From an uncultured Muribaculaceae bacterium (GTDB lineage Bacteria > Bacteroidota > Bacteroidia > Bacteroidales > Muribaculaceae), in assembly GCA_910584365.1 (NCBI GenBank), contig CAJUAF010000022.1, positions 1-44,879 on the forward strand: 44,879 bases of DNA, in the 5' to 3' direction. Positions 8,389 through 16,253 of this stretch are shown piece after piece. The notes under the pieces are model-generated. The model saw nothing but the letters and a program-made list of their open reading frames with translations. It was not told the DNA's origin and made no database searches. Made by a program: the position numbers and the translations under genes. The number at the start of each line of letters is the position of its first letter. Positions within the stretch are counted from its first letter, which is position 1.

Positions 8389-8527
8389 AGTTTGACGAAG
8401 CCTGCCAGGGCTTATCAACAGACACAATGAGGTTCATACTCTTGTTAAAGAGTATGTGGATTGAAACAAACATATATGTATGTTTACAAAGTTAACGCTC
8501 TAAAAAAATTTTTTGAGCGTTTTTTTA
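8389..8527 (+). ncRNA. crRNA-like small RNA, candidate Cas autorepressor (CreR-type)
   Basis: This unit runs divergently from cas3. In order it has a small 5' hairpin (AAGCC/GGCTT, 8398-8413), then a 9-bp stem CATACTCTT/AAGAGTATG with GTTA loop (8435-8456), then TGGATTGAAAC (8457-8467), identical to the 11-nt handle of the array repeats. A guide-like segment starting AAACATATATG (8468) follows, and an intrinsic terminator (8494-8527) ends the RNA. The stem sequence differs completely from the array repeat but keeps the hairpin-plus-handle design that Cas5d recognises. The guide seed matches the cas3 start region next to a TTC PAM. I infer a single-guide RNA that directs Cascade to repress its own operon, as CreR RNAs do in other CRISPR subtypes. 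The 5' end is estimated from the -7 box. Confidence 0.8.
8494..8527 (+). terminator. Rho-independent terminator of the crRNA-like RNA
   Basis: AACGCTC (8494-8500) pairs with GAGCGTT (8515-8521), the interior A and T runs also pair, and a run of T follows. It lies about 34 nt after the handle, close to a normal spacer length, so no second repeat is needed to form the 3' end. Confidence 0.85.
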
Positions 8528-8557
8528 TTGCGGATTTCATAGTTCAGACCACGCCGG

Positions 8558-9622
8558 TCAGCCGATTATCCAGCGGGAACCGGGGAGCCGGGAAATCAGA
8601 AGTGACACGGCAATGCACCCCAGGAAGGTGGCGCTTCCGACGGCCAGGATAGCCGGAAGGACCGTAAGATGAGGGGCGATCCACTGCTGCATGAAGCCGA
8701 GCAGGAAAATGTGCATGAGGTATATGCCGTAGCTCAGCATGGAGATTTTCCTGATGGGTTTATAGAGCCATGCGGCGGAATAGTTTATGTGACGCATCAG
8801 AAGGAAAGTTCCGGCCGTCATCATCGCAACGTTGAATGTGCAGAAATACCATGATTGTTCGACGTAGGCATAGTCGGTGGACTCGGAGGAGTGGATGTAG
8901 AACAGTCCGGCGGTGACGACATATCCCGCAAGTATCAACGGAAGGGCGATTATCACTGTCTTCCTGAGTGACCACCGGATGTAGCGCCGGATATAGTGGG
9001 CCAGGACCACATATCCGATATAACCCGAGAAATAATACAGAGCGTGGAAGCTGTTCCAGAATACTTCTCCCCACACGTAGGTCGTCAGCGGGCGCAGGTA
9101 GCCGGTGAAGGTGCTGAGGAACCAGATGGCGAGAAATATCTCCTCGCCGCGTCTGGATACTTGCTGAAGCCAGGGGGAAATGACGGGAATCACCAGGTAT
9201 ATGCCGATAAGCATATAGATGAACCAAAGGTGGCCGCTGTCGGAGTTGGCGGTATAGAGAATTGTGGTGATCCGGTCGGTCAGGGAGCCTTCGATGCTTC
9301 CCGTGATAACCGGGACCACCGCATAGAGCAGCGACCATACGAGAAACGGGATGAACACACGCGAGAAACGACGGCGGAAGAAGGTGGAGGCGTCAGTGGT
9401 CAGAGGTACCAGCAGGAAAGATGAAGCCATCACAAAGAGAGGCACCGACTGGCGGAAAGCTCCGTCAATGAGTGAAACCCACAGACGGGCATCCTCGCCG
9501 GAGACTATTGCGCCCGTGTCAGTGCAGTAGTAGAATTCACAGGCATGGACCATAACCACCATAAAGCAGGCGACAACGCGCAGGTAGTCAAGAAATATGA
9601 TACGTTTTTTCCCGGTTTTCAT
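8558..9622 (-). CDS. Membrane acyltransferase, acyltransferase-3 (OafA/WbbJ-like) family
   Basis: The 354-residue protein has about ten hydrophobic segments and the N-terminal acyltransferase-3 pattern RIIFLDYLRVVACFMVVMVHA, in which the His is the conserved catalytic candidate. Such enzymes transfer acetyl or other acyl groups to surface sugars, peptidoglycan or small molecules at the inner membrane. The substrate cannot be told from sequence. The gene stands alone between the crRNA-like RNA and a low-GC gap and is not part of the cas operon. Confidence 0.88.
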   Translation of the reverse strand: MKTGKKRIIFLDYLRVVACFMVVMVHACEFYYCTDTGAIVSGEDARLWVSLIDGAFRQSVPLFVMASSFLLVPLTTDASTFFRRRFSRVFIPFLVWSLLYAVVPVITGSIEGSLTDRITTILYTANSDSGHLWFIYMLIGIYLVIPVISPWLQQVSRRGEEIFLAIWFLSTFTGYLRPLTTYVWGEVFWNSFHALYYFSGYIGYVVLAHYIRRYIRWSLRKTVIIALPLILAGYVVTAGLFYIHSSESTDYAYVEQSWYFCTFNVAMMTAGTFLLMRHINYSAAWLYKPIRKISMLSYGIYLMHIFLLGFMQQWIAPHLTVLPAILAVGSATFLGCIAVSLLISRLPGSRWIIG

Positions 9623-10182
9623 GGTGCAAAATTAACCGATATTCCGCAGAAAAGCAATGGTAAATGTCGCTTGATTAGCCACGCATCTCGCCCTCATGCT
9701 TGCAATCTGCTCTTTGGAAAGGAGTGCCGAACACGCCCAATCCGATATTTTCATTTTGATGACGGGTGTAGAAACCATCTCTCCGTTAATGCAGATGGCT
9801 ATTCTTTTATCAAGATTAGTGTCTGTAATTTGAGCATACTTCTCTACATCTCTGATCTTCGGTGAGGCATAATTCAACAGGTTTTTCTGCATTGATTTTG
9901 ACAGTATCCGGTTATAGACTGTTATTGGAACAATCAATAACTGACATCGTGATGATGGTTGCCAATAGATATGGTAATAAAATTATTGGTTCTCATATCA
10001 TATAACTATTTAAACCAATTTTCAAGTTGATTGATGTATTGTACACTTTTTCGATACCACATATATTCGAGTGTGAATCCTAAGTTTGGTGTTGTTAAAT
10101 AAAATTCATAATTTTGAAGTGTCAAACTCCGGCATTCAGTTAATACTGTAGCCCGACTTCTTTTTTTAAACCCGATTAAGTA
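9623..10182. other. 560-bp low-GC gap without a confident gene
   Basis: The gap separates the divergent acyltransferase and helicase genes and should hold the helicase promoter. A minus-strand frame of 101 codons (9632-9937) is open but has no recognised domain, no clear ribosome binding site and ends 9 bp from the acyltransferase start. It may be a remnant or chance. I see no repeats or RNA gene here. Confidence 0.5.
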
Positions 10183-12756
10183 ATGGCTTCCAGCAAAACG
10201 AAAAATAAGAACGGCAGAAAAGATATGCCGAAAATAAGCCCCGCTCATTGTCCGGAAGGAATGACTCTCAAGGAATGGCAGCGAGCCTTGCGCCGACAGG
10301 CTGCGGAGAAAGAGAAATTCGGAATTACCAAACCGCAATCTTCAGGCGATCCTTTCATCGTGTCAAGTGCCAAAAGCGGAAGGAAATACAGGGTGGAGTA
10401 TTTCGGAAAAGATTCCATGCTGAACAGGTGTGAATGCATGGATTTTAAGACAAGCCGGTTGGGCACCTGCAAGCATATTGAAGCCATATCGCAGGCTTAT
10501 AGCGGAAGATTGGGTCGGAAAATCTATCCCCTGCCTGAGCATACCTCGGTGTATGTGGATTATGTTCACGGCAGAAAGATAAAGATACGGCGAGGGACAA
10601 TAGCTTCAGACGATATGGACAGTCTGATTTCTACCCTTTTCAATGCTGACGGTACAATCACTGATATGAACTCCGACCCTACCGTGTTCATAAAGAAAGC
10701 CATCAGCATTGACGAGGGTTTTGAATGGGAAAGCGATGCCATGAACCTCGTGATTGAGGCACGCGACAAAGAACGTCGCAGGCGACTGATTGCAGAAAAA
10801 TATGCCGAGGCATCGTTCGACGGTCTTATTAAGACCGGCCTTCATCCGTATCAGGCCGATGGAGTGAGATTCGCCTTTTCAGAGGGACGGACTATCAATG
10901 CCGACGAAATGGGTCTCGGAAAGACCGTACAGGCCATAGCTACGGCAGAACTGCTGAAAAGGGAACATTTAGTGGATTCGGTAATCATAATATGCCCGAC
11001 ATCGCTCAAATACCAGTGGCAGTCAGAAATAAAGCGCTTTACGGATTCGTCTGTAATGGTAATTGAAGGCAATGTCATGAAACGCAGGGAGCAATTTGAC
11101 ACTCCCGAGGCATTCTACAAGATCTGCTCTTTCCACTCCATGAGCAACACCATAAAATCCGGATATGTGCCTGCCGCCGACATGATCATTTACGACGAGC
11201 TGCAACGTCTCAAAAACCGCGAGACACAGATGGGACGGCAACTGCGTAAGCTGGAATCGCAATATGTAATGGCCCTCTCGGGAACGCCTCTTGAAAATAA
11301 ACTTGATGAACTCTATTCCGTAGTGCAATTTGTCGACCAGTATGCCCTCGGACCGTATTATGAGTTCGTCAACGAGACTACCCTTACCGATGAAACGGGC
11401 AGGGTAACAGGATACAGAAACCTCCATTCTGTGTCTGAGCGACTAAGCCACAGACTCATACGTCGCCGCAAGGCCGATGTAAGACTCCAGATGCCGGCAC
11501 GCACCGACACCAATCTGTTTGTGCCCATGACCAAGGAGCAACAAGCCATTCACGATGAATATAAATTTCAGGTAGGTGGGCTAATCCATAAATGGCACAG
11601 ATTTAAGTTTCTAAGTGAGGCTGACCGCAAGAGGCTTTTGTTATTTCTGTCAATGATGCGGATGGTGTGCGACAGCACTTTTATTCTTGACCAGAAGAGT
11701 CGCCATGACACCAAGATTGAAGAAATCATGGCCATAATAGCTAACCTGCTTTCTGATAAAGACAGTAAAGTGGTGATCTTCAGCCAGTGGGAAAGGATGC
11801 TGCGTATTCTTGCCACTGAACTCGAGAGGAACGACATTGATTTCTGCTTCCTTCACGGAGGAGTCCCTTCTCTTAAGCGAAAGAGCCTGATAGACAGATT
11901 TCAAGAGGACCCTGACTGCCGTATATTCCTGTCGACAGACGCAGGGGCCACCGGACTCAATCTGCAGGCGGCCACCCTGCTTATCAATATTGACCTTCCA
12001 TGGAACCCGGCAGTGCTGGAGCAGCGCATAGCGCGTATCTACCGGCTTGGTCAAAATAATCCCGTGCAGATCATCAATATGATTTCGCGCGGCACGATCG
12101 AAGAGCAGATGCTGTCAACATTGTCATTTAAATCGAACCTTGCAGCAGGTATACTCGATGGCGGAGATGACGCAGTGTTCCTGGAAAACAAGAAATTTGA
12201 GAAAATCGTGGAAGTCGTGGACTGTGTTGTCAATGATAGCGGCGACAATGGCGGCCAACAGGAGGAGAAGCGAGATAAGAAGCTCCTCGATAAACAAGGC
12301 CAGGAGCAGCCAGGAGTACCGAGCGCCACTGACGATACCGCCACTGAGGTTAATACAAATGGTTCAGAACCGGCTATGGAGAATGCGCATGGCGGTACTC
12401 ATCCGGCAGAAAAACCTGATATGGGAAATGATACAGGCGAAAGGACTTCACCGGGAACTGCCGGGACAATAAACTCTCATGACAAAAATGGAACCGTAAC
12501 CTCGGGAGACAAGCCTGCAGTAAGTAAGAGTCGGGGCGAAGTGTGCGATGTCGTTTCAGAAGGCTTGAAAGCATTGGGTAGGTTTGCCGACATTCTGCGC
12601 AATCCTGAAAGCGCCGAAATGATAGCGGATGCCCTTGTAAAGGAAGATCCCGCAACCGGCGAGACAAGCCTAAACATCCCGGTTCCCGATAAAACCACGG
12701 TAGTCAGCATCCTGTCGGCATTTTCAATGCTTCTGAATAAGGGTACTTATAGGTAA
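10183..12756 (+). CDS. SWIM zinc-finger SNF2-family DNA helicase/translocase
   Basis: The 857-residue protein starts with a basic stretch and a SWIM zinc finger (Cys83-x-Cys85 ... Cys96-x-His98), followed by SNF2 motifs: HPYQADGVRF, ADEMGLGKTVQA (Walker A 241-248), DELQ (338-341) and SGTPLENKLDELYS. The helicase C domain has STDAGATGLNLQAA and EQRIARIYRLGQ. SNF2 translocases remodel protein-DNA complexes. Relatives occur in defence loci and as solitary genes. The last 180 residues, beginning near 680, are low complexity (Gly, Asp, Thr, Asn rich) and end in a short ordered segment. No partner gene is visible on either side. Role unknown beyond ATP-driven DNA translocation. Confidence 0.9.
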   Translation: MASSKTKNKNGRKDMPKISPAHCPEGMTLKEWQRALRRQAAEKEKFGITKPQSSGDPFIVSSAKSGRKYRVEYFGKDSMLNRCECMDFKTSRLGTCKHIEAISQAYSGRLGRKIYPLPEHTSVYVDYVHGRKIKIRRGTIASDDMDSLISTLFNADGTITDMNSDPTVFIKKAISIDEGFEWESDAMNLVIEARDKERRRRLIAEKYAEASFDGLIKTGLHPYQADGVRFAFSEGRTINADEMGLGKTVQAIATAELLKREHLVDSVIIICPTSLKYQWQSEIKRFTDSSVMVIEGNVMKRREQFDTPEAFYKICSFHSMSNTIKSGYVPAADMIIYDELQRLKNRETQMGRQLRKLESQYVMALSGTPLENKLDELYSVVQFVDQYALGPYYEFVNETTLTDETGRVTGYRNLHSVSERLSHRLIRRRKADVRLQMPARTDTNLFVPMTKEQQAIHDEYKFQVGGLIHKWHRFKFLSEADRKRLLLFLSMMRMVCDSTFILDQKSRHDTKIEEIMAIIANLLSDKDSKVVIFSQWERMLRILATELERNDIDFCFLHGGVPSLKRKSLIDRFQEDPDCRIFLSTDAGATGLNLQAATLLINIDLPWNPAVLEQRIARIYRLGQNNPVQIINMISRGTIEEQMLSTLSFKSNLAAGILDGGDDAVFLENKKFEKIVEVVDCVVNDSGDNGGQQEEKRDKKLLDKQGQEQPGVPSATDDTATEVNTNGSEPAMENAHGGTHPAEKPDMGNDTGERTSPGTAGTINSHDKNGTVTSGDKPAVSKSRGEVCDVVSEGLKALGRFADILRNPESAEMIADALVKEDPATGETSLNIPVPDKTTVVSILSAFSMLLNKGTYR

Positions 12757-12852
12757 CACATAAAGATTGCTCAAAATAGAACACGTTAACAAATTTCTAC
12801 GGAGTTAAATGCCTGAAAACAGACAAATTTATTTTGGAGTAAAATGATATGA

Positions 12853-12894
12853 AAAGCGATTGACAAGTTTATTTTGCTGCTTGTCAATCGCTTT
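12853..12894 (+). terminator. Perfect 15-bp hairpin after the SNF2 gene
   Basis: AAAGCGATTGACAAG (12853-12867) pairs fully with CTTGTCAATCGCTTT (12880-12894), followed by TATATTAG. It lies 96 bp past the helicase stop and is the likely terminator. It may also serve the minus-strand remnant to its right. Confidence 0.6.
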
Positions 12895-12934
12895 ATATTA
12901 GTTGTTTATGTCTTAAAATCGGTCGGATTTTATA

Positions 12935-13135
12935 TCAATACTCGTCATCGTTGAAAAGCGAGTAGGTTGCTGAGTATGAGGATATTAAGTGTGTCGTGTT
13001 TGCATTTGGCAAAACAAACCGCGCCATTTGAGACGGTCTGAGGCGATTGCCGAACCTTTGGCCAAACATTGGCGAAACCTTGGTCAAACATAATACCAAA
13101 TCACTTATTATTCTTCCTCCTCTGGAGGATTTCAT
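12935..13135 (-). pseudogene. Probable remnant related to the DUF2795 gene 3' end
   Basis: The minus-strand frame ends LFNDDEY and the DNA around the stop (atactcgtcatcgttgaaaa) matches the end of the DUF2795 gene at 14475 (FFNEDEY, atactcgtcctcgttgaaaa). A terminator-like hairpin precedes both in the same layout. The frame upstream of the shared tail has no recognisable domain, so this is best read as a decayed copy. Inside it lie three 11-bp tandem repeats (13058-13090). Confidence 0.35.
13058..13090. repeat. Three tandem 11-bp repeats, consensus TTGGNNAAACM
   Basis: TTGGCCAAACA, TTGGCGAAACC and TTGGTCAAACA start at 13058, 13069 and 13080, one DNA turn apart. A related TTGGCAAAAC lies at 13006 and CCAAACAAACC-type pieces recur near 14385 and 14414. 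The function is unknown. They could be a protein-binding array or residue of local duplication. Confidence 0.6.
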
Positions 13136-13261
13136 TTTGTCGGAGAAGTTTATTTTATATAAATAACGGATAATGAGGGACTTTTATTCCCCCAAAATCC
13201 TCCTTTAGTGGCAATTTATAACATTTGTTAACATTAGAGTGAACACCTTTCTTCTCGTTCA

Positions 13262-14187
13262 TCATAGCTGTGAGATAAGTTCTGTTCCGGTCATGACATC
13301 CATCTTTGAGAACGCAAACAGTTTCTTGCCGAGGTCTTTAAGCGAATGGCCGATGTGATAGACTTCCTCATCAATTATAAGAAAACGGTCGTGAGCCTTA
13401 TTGTAAGCGTGTAAGGTTACACCCGGATACTGGGCATTGTGTCGCGCAACATCCTGACGAAGCTGCTGTGAAATTTTACCGTCGTAAATATCAACAGTCA
13501 CACCGGAATTCCGTTTTGACAGTTGCACAAGCACTGAATCGTCAACATAGCTGTCAATGACAACTATCCGTTTTTTAGCCTTTCTGATTAGTTTGGCAAT
13601 GAAGGCATACGCATCGAAAATCTGACCATTGAAGAATACCCCCTGTTCGGGTTCTTTGGGTTCATTAAGGCGATCAAGAATTGTATCGACCTTTTCATCA
13701 GTCTTCAACTGTTTCATCTCAATACGTTCCATCCTTTGGAAAAGTGAGGCATTATTCATCAGGAAATTTCGCATAGCCACGAAAGCATCAATTATACGGA
13801 TGCTTGTATGTACGGCAGTTTCGCTTTTCAATACGGCGAAAGCATAGCGACTCCCTGCTCGGTAAATGCGAAAGGATTAACTGATGAGTGTTTGAGACCA
13901 TTGAACCGGTCGCAATTTGCGACCAGTTCATCTTTCTCTTGATTTGAGAGCTGAAATCTAAAATGTTCCGGGAAACGCTCAACATTTCTTCTTACCTGCT
14001 CATTAAGACGTTTGGTTTCAACCCCATACAATTCTGCCAGATCCCGGTCAATCATTACCTGTTTGCCTCTCAGGGTAAGGATACGGTTTTCTATTGGCAT
14101 TGCCAACCGGTCACAATATGTGACCGGTTCCTTGTTCGGTGTATTTTGTATTGATAGATTGTTTTCTTGTGTAGATTCCATATGCAA
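13262..14187 (-). pseudogene. ORF6N-domain protein, split by one frameshift
   Basis: Two abutting frames form one gene. The upstream part (14187-13828) has the ORF6N DNA-binding domain (ENRILTLRGKQVMIDRDLAELY ... FAFTEQGVAML) and then runs into a stop after SPY. The downstream part (13831-13262) resumes with KSETAVHTSIRIIDAFVAMRNFL and a C-terminal phospholipase-D-like segment (HDRFLIIDEEVYHIG). In intact homologs the junction reads MLSAVLKSE. Here the DNA near 13845 lacks one base of TCGGCC, which explains the break. ORF6N proteins occur on phages and mobile elements. The first part might start at 14187, 14181 or 14100, since a TACCTTTG box sits right at 14181-14195. A sequencing error cannot be excluded. 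Confidence 0.85.
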
Positions 14188-14230
14188 AGGTACCTAATAT
14201 TTCTGAAATATAAGGCTATATATGAGCAAT

Positions 14231-14269
14231 AACTTCCAATTAGCACTCATATTGTGCCGATTGGAAGTT
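14231..14269. repeat. Inverted repeat upstream of the ORF6N gene
   Basis: AACTTCCAAT (14231-14240) pairs with ATTGGAAGTT (14260-14269), and GCAC/GTGC adds an inner stem. There is no T tract on either side, so it is more likely an operator or a structured leader than a terminator. Confidence 0.55.
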
Positions 14270-14406
14270 GAAAACAGTCCTCTATTTGTTTGTATTTACA
14301 GATATTCCCACATATGCAACTTTTGACAGATTTATATACAAACAAATCCATTTCTACAAGAATCGGATTTTAGCCAAACAAACCACGCTATTTGGGGCTA
14401 TAAAAC

Positions 14407-14446
14407 ACCAATGGCCAAACAAATTATATTTTGCTTGACCATTGGT
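14407..14446 (-). terminator. Hairpin terminator after the DUF2795 gene
   Basis: ACCAATGG (14407-14414) pairs with CCATTGGT (14439-14446). The inner CAAACAAA and TTTGCTTG also pair with one mismatch. On the minus strand it is followed by GTGTTTTATAG, 29 bp after the DUF2795 stop. Confidence 0.65.
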
Positions 14447-14474
14447 TATCAGGTAGTTGCGTTAAAATTTCGTC

Positions 14475-14696
14475 TTAATACTCGTCCTCGTTGAAAAAGA
14501 AGTCTTCTTTGGAGGGGTAGTCGGGCCAGATGTCTTCGATGGATTCGTAGGTTTCGCCTTCGTCTTCGATTTCCTGGAGGTTTTCGATTACTTCCAGAGG
14601 GGCACCCGAGCGCTGGGCGTAATCAATGAGTTCTTCACGGGTGGCGGGCCAGGGGGCGTCTTCAAGTTTTGAGGCAAGTTCAAGTGTCCAGTACAT
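14475..14696 (-). CDS. DUF2795 small acidic protein
   Basis: This 73-residue acidic protein begins MYWTLELASKLEDAPWPATREELIDYAQRSGA and contains EVIENLQEIEDEGE and IEDIWPDYPSKEDFFF, a layout strongly conserved across Bacteroidota (DUF2795). Its function is unknown. It lies alone with a terminator downstream. A decayed look-alike of its 3' end sits at 12935. Confidence 0.85.
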   Translation of the reverse strand: MYWTLELASKLEDAPWPATREELIDYAQRSGAPLEVIENLQEIEDEGETYESIEDIWPDYPSKEDFFFNEDEY

Positions 14697-14857
14697 AGTC
14701 GTTACAGGGGTCTATGAGGGTTGGTTATTTTTATTGTTTTCCCCTTTAACGGGTATGTCGGGGGTTTATTATATTTTGATGAATAAAAATAACGGTTTGT
14801 CGAAAATCTGTTATAGGATTGTGGAAAAATCGACCGGGAGGGGATTTTTGGGAACGG

Positions 14858-14889
14858 GTTCGCCTATGGGCGAACCACAGGACAGGCAG
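14858..14889. repeat. REP-like palindromic repeat, copy 1
   Basis: The 32-nt element starts with the hairpin GTTCGCC-TATG-GGCGAAC and continues CACAGGACAGGCAG. It is identical to the element at 15558 and nearly identical to the inverted copy at 23204. It lies just past the 3' end of the cobalamin adenosyltransferase gene. Confidence 0.85.
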
Positions 14890-14972
14890 CGAGGGGGAAG
14901 TTGGCGGAAATGGGGCCGAGGGACAGAAAGATGGAGGAATAGGAAGACTGAGGGGATGGAGGCCTGTGAGGA

Positions 14973-15530
14973 TCAGGGACGCCAGGGGAGTTCGGGGGTG
15001 GAGGAGAGATTGTTGAGGTGGCGGGAGAGGGTGAAGAGGTAGTCGCTGAGGCGGTTGACGTAGGCGATGGCCAGGGGATGGACGGGGGATGTCGCGGCGA
15101 GGGTTATAATGTGGCGTTCGGCGCGGCGGCAGACGGTACGGGCGATGTTGGCCTGGCAGGCGGCGGGGCAGCCTCCGGGAAGGATGAAGCTGTTGAGTGG
15201 GGGTAATGTGGTGTCGAGGCGGTCGATTTCTGCTTCGATGTGGCGGATTTCGGACTCGTCGATTCCTTTGGGGGCCGGGAGGGTATCGGGGGTGGCGGAT
15301 TCAGAGGGGGTGGCCAGGTATGCGCCGAGGTTGAAGAGGCGGTTCTGAATTGACTGGATGAAGTCTATGGAGGGGGCGTCGACGCCCGGTGTGGCGGCCA
15401 GGAGGCCGAGATGGGAGTTGAGTTCGTCGATGGTGCCGTAGGCGTTGAGGCGGGGGGAGTCTTTGCTGACGCGGGAGCCGCCGACAAGGGCGGTTGTTCC
15501 GGCGTCGCCGGTGCGGGTGTAGATTTTCAT
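14973..15530 (-). CDS. Cob(I)alamin adenosyltransferase, PduO type
   Basis: The 185-residue protein starts MKIYTRTGDAGTTALVGGSRVSKDSPRLNAYGTIDELNSHLG, the ATP-binding signature of PduO-type ATP:cob(I)alamin adenosyltransferases. It keeps the C-terminal RAERHIITLA and YVNRLSDYLFTLSR motifs. It makes adenosylcobalamin, the cofactor for methylmalonyl-CoA mutase and similar enzymes, in the cytoplasm. Its 3' end is flanked by a REP-like element, and the next gene upstream (LOG family) is about 150 bp away, again with a REP-like element between. Confidence 0.95.
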   Translation of the reverse strand: MKIYTRTGDAGTTALVGGSRVSKDSPRLNAYGTIDELNSHLGLLAATPGVDAPSIDFIQSIQNRLFNLGAYLATPSESATPDTLPAPKGIDESEIRHIEAEIDRLDTTLPPLNSFILPGGCPAACQANIARTVCRRAERHIITLAATSPVHPLAIAYVNRLSDYLFTLSRHLNNLSSTPELPWRP

Positions 15531-15557
15531 TGGAGGGAAATTTTGGGAAAGGGGGAT

Positions 15558-15589
15558 GTTCGCCTATGGGCGAACCACAGGACAGGCAG
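15558..15589. repeat. REP-like palindromic repeat, copy 2
   Basis: It is identical over 32 nt to the element at 14858, with partly similar flanks (ATTTTGGGAA before it). It sits in the 152-bp gap between the adenosyltransferase start and the LOG-family stop. The rest of this gap is a nearly pure purine tract on the plus strand. Confidence 0.85.
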
Positions 15590-15682
15590 GGAGAGAGGAT
15601 TTGGGGGGAGAGATTGGAGGGGAGAAGATTAAGGGAGAGGAGATGGGGCGGGGGAGGAGATGAAACGGCGGGAGGGAGGCTG

Positions 15683-16246
15683 TCAGGGGGTGTCGGGGAG
15701 AGGGGTATCAGTGAGGGAGGGATCGGAGATGGCCGCGGTGAGAGAGGGGAGATCAGGGTGGAAATGGAGGCAGTCGGTGGCGGGGGGCATGGCGAGATTG
15801 CGCTCTTTCATATTTTCGATGAGCTGGCGCAGTGGGGCGTAGAGGCCGTCGCGGTCCAGGAGGTGGATGGGTTTGGGCTGTTTGAAGAAGTTGGTGGAGG
15901 CGAGGGCGGAGAAGACTTCGTCAAGGGTGCCGATTCCTCCTTCGAGGGCTACGAAGATGTCGGCGTTCTCTTCCATCATCTGTTTGCGTTCATGGAGGGT
16001 CTCGACGTGGATGCTGACGGTATTGGCGGGATGCTGATTGTCGAGCCGGCTCTGGGGAACAAGGCCGATTACTTTGGCTCCGGCGTCGGCCGCGGCCTGG
16101 GCTACGACTCCCATCATGCTGTAACGGAGGCCGCCGTAGACGAGGGTATGGCCGTTGCGGCCGATCCAGGTCCCGAAATTGCGGGCGTCTTCGATATATT
16201 CTTTTGCGATACCCGGCCGGGCCGAGCAGTAAACGGCGATTCTCAT
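15683..16246 (-). CDS. LOG-family protein (TIGR00730, nucleotide phosphoribohydrolase-like)
   Basis: The 187-residue Rossmann-fold protein has the LOG motifs YGGLRYSMMGVVAQAAADAGAKVIGLVP and the catalytic EGGIGTLDEVF (the usual form is PGGxGTxxE, with Glu in place of the Pro here). Family members cleave nucleoside monophosphates to base and ribose 5-phosphate. In plants and some bacteria they release cytokinins, but in gut bacteria the natural substrate is unknown. The stop is near a REP-like element, and the DUF2752 gene ends 8 bp upstream. Confidence 0.92.
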   Translation of the reverse strand: MRIAVYCSARPGIAKEYIEDARNFGTWIGRNGHTLVYGGLRYSMMGVVAQAAADAGAKVIGLVPQSRLDNQHPANTVSIHVETLHERKQMMEENADIFVALEGGIGTLDEVFSALASTNFFKQPKPIHLLDRDGLYAPLRQLIENMKERNLAMPPATDCLHFHPDLPSLTAAISDPSLTDTPLPDTP

Positions 16247-16253
16247 TGTTGGT

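Noticed and set aside
10006..10338. Minus-strand 110-codon frame at the helicase start
   Set aside because: It overlaps the beginning of the SNF2 gene in antisense and has no domain.
10183..12756. A named anti-phage system built around the SNF2 helicase
   Set aside because: No partner nuclease, methylase or other effector lies beside it, so a defence role is not supported here.
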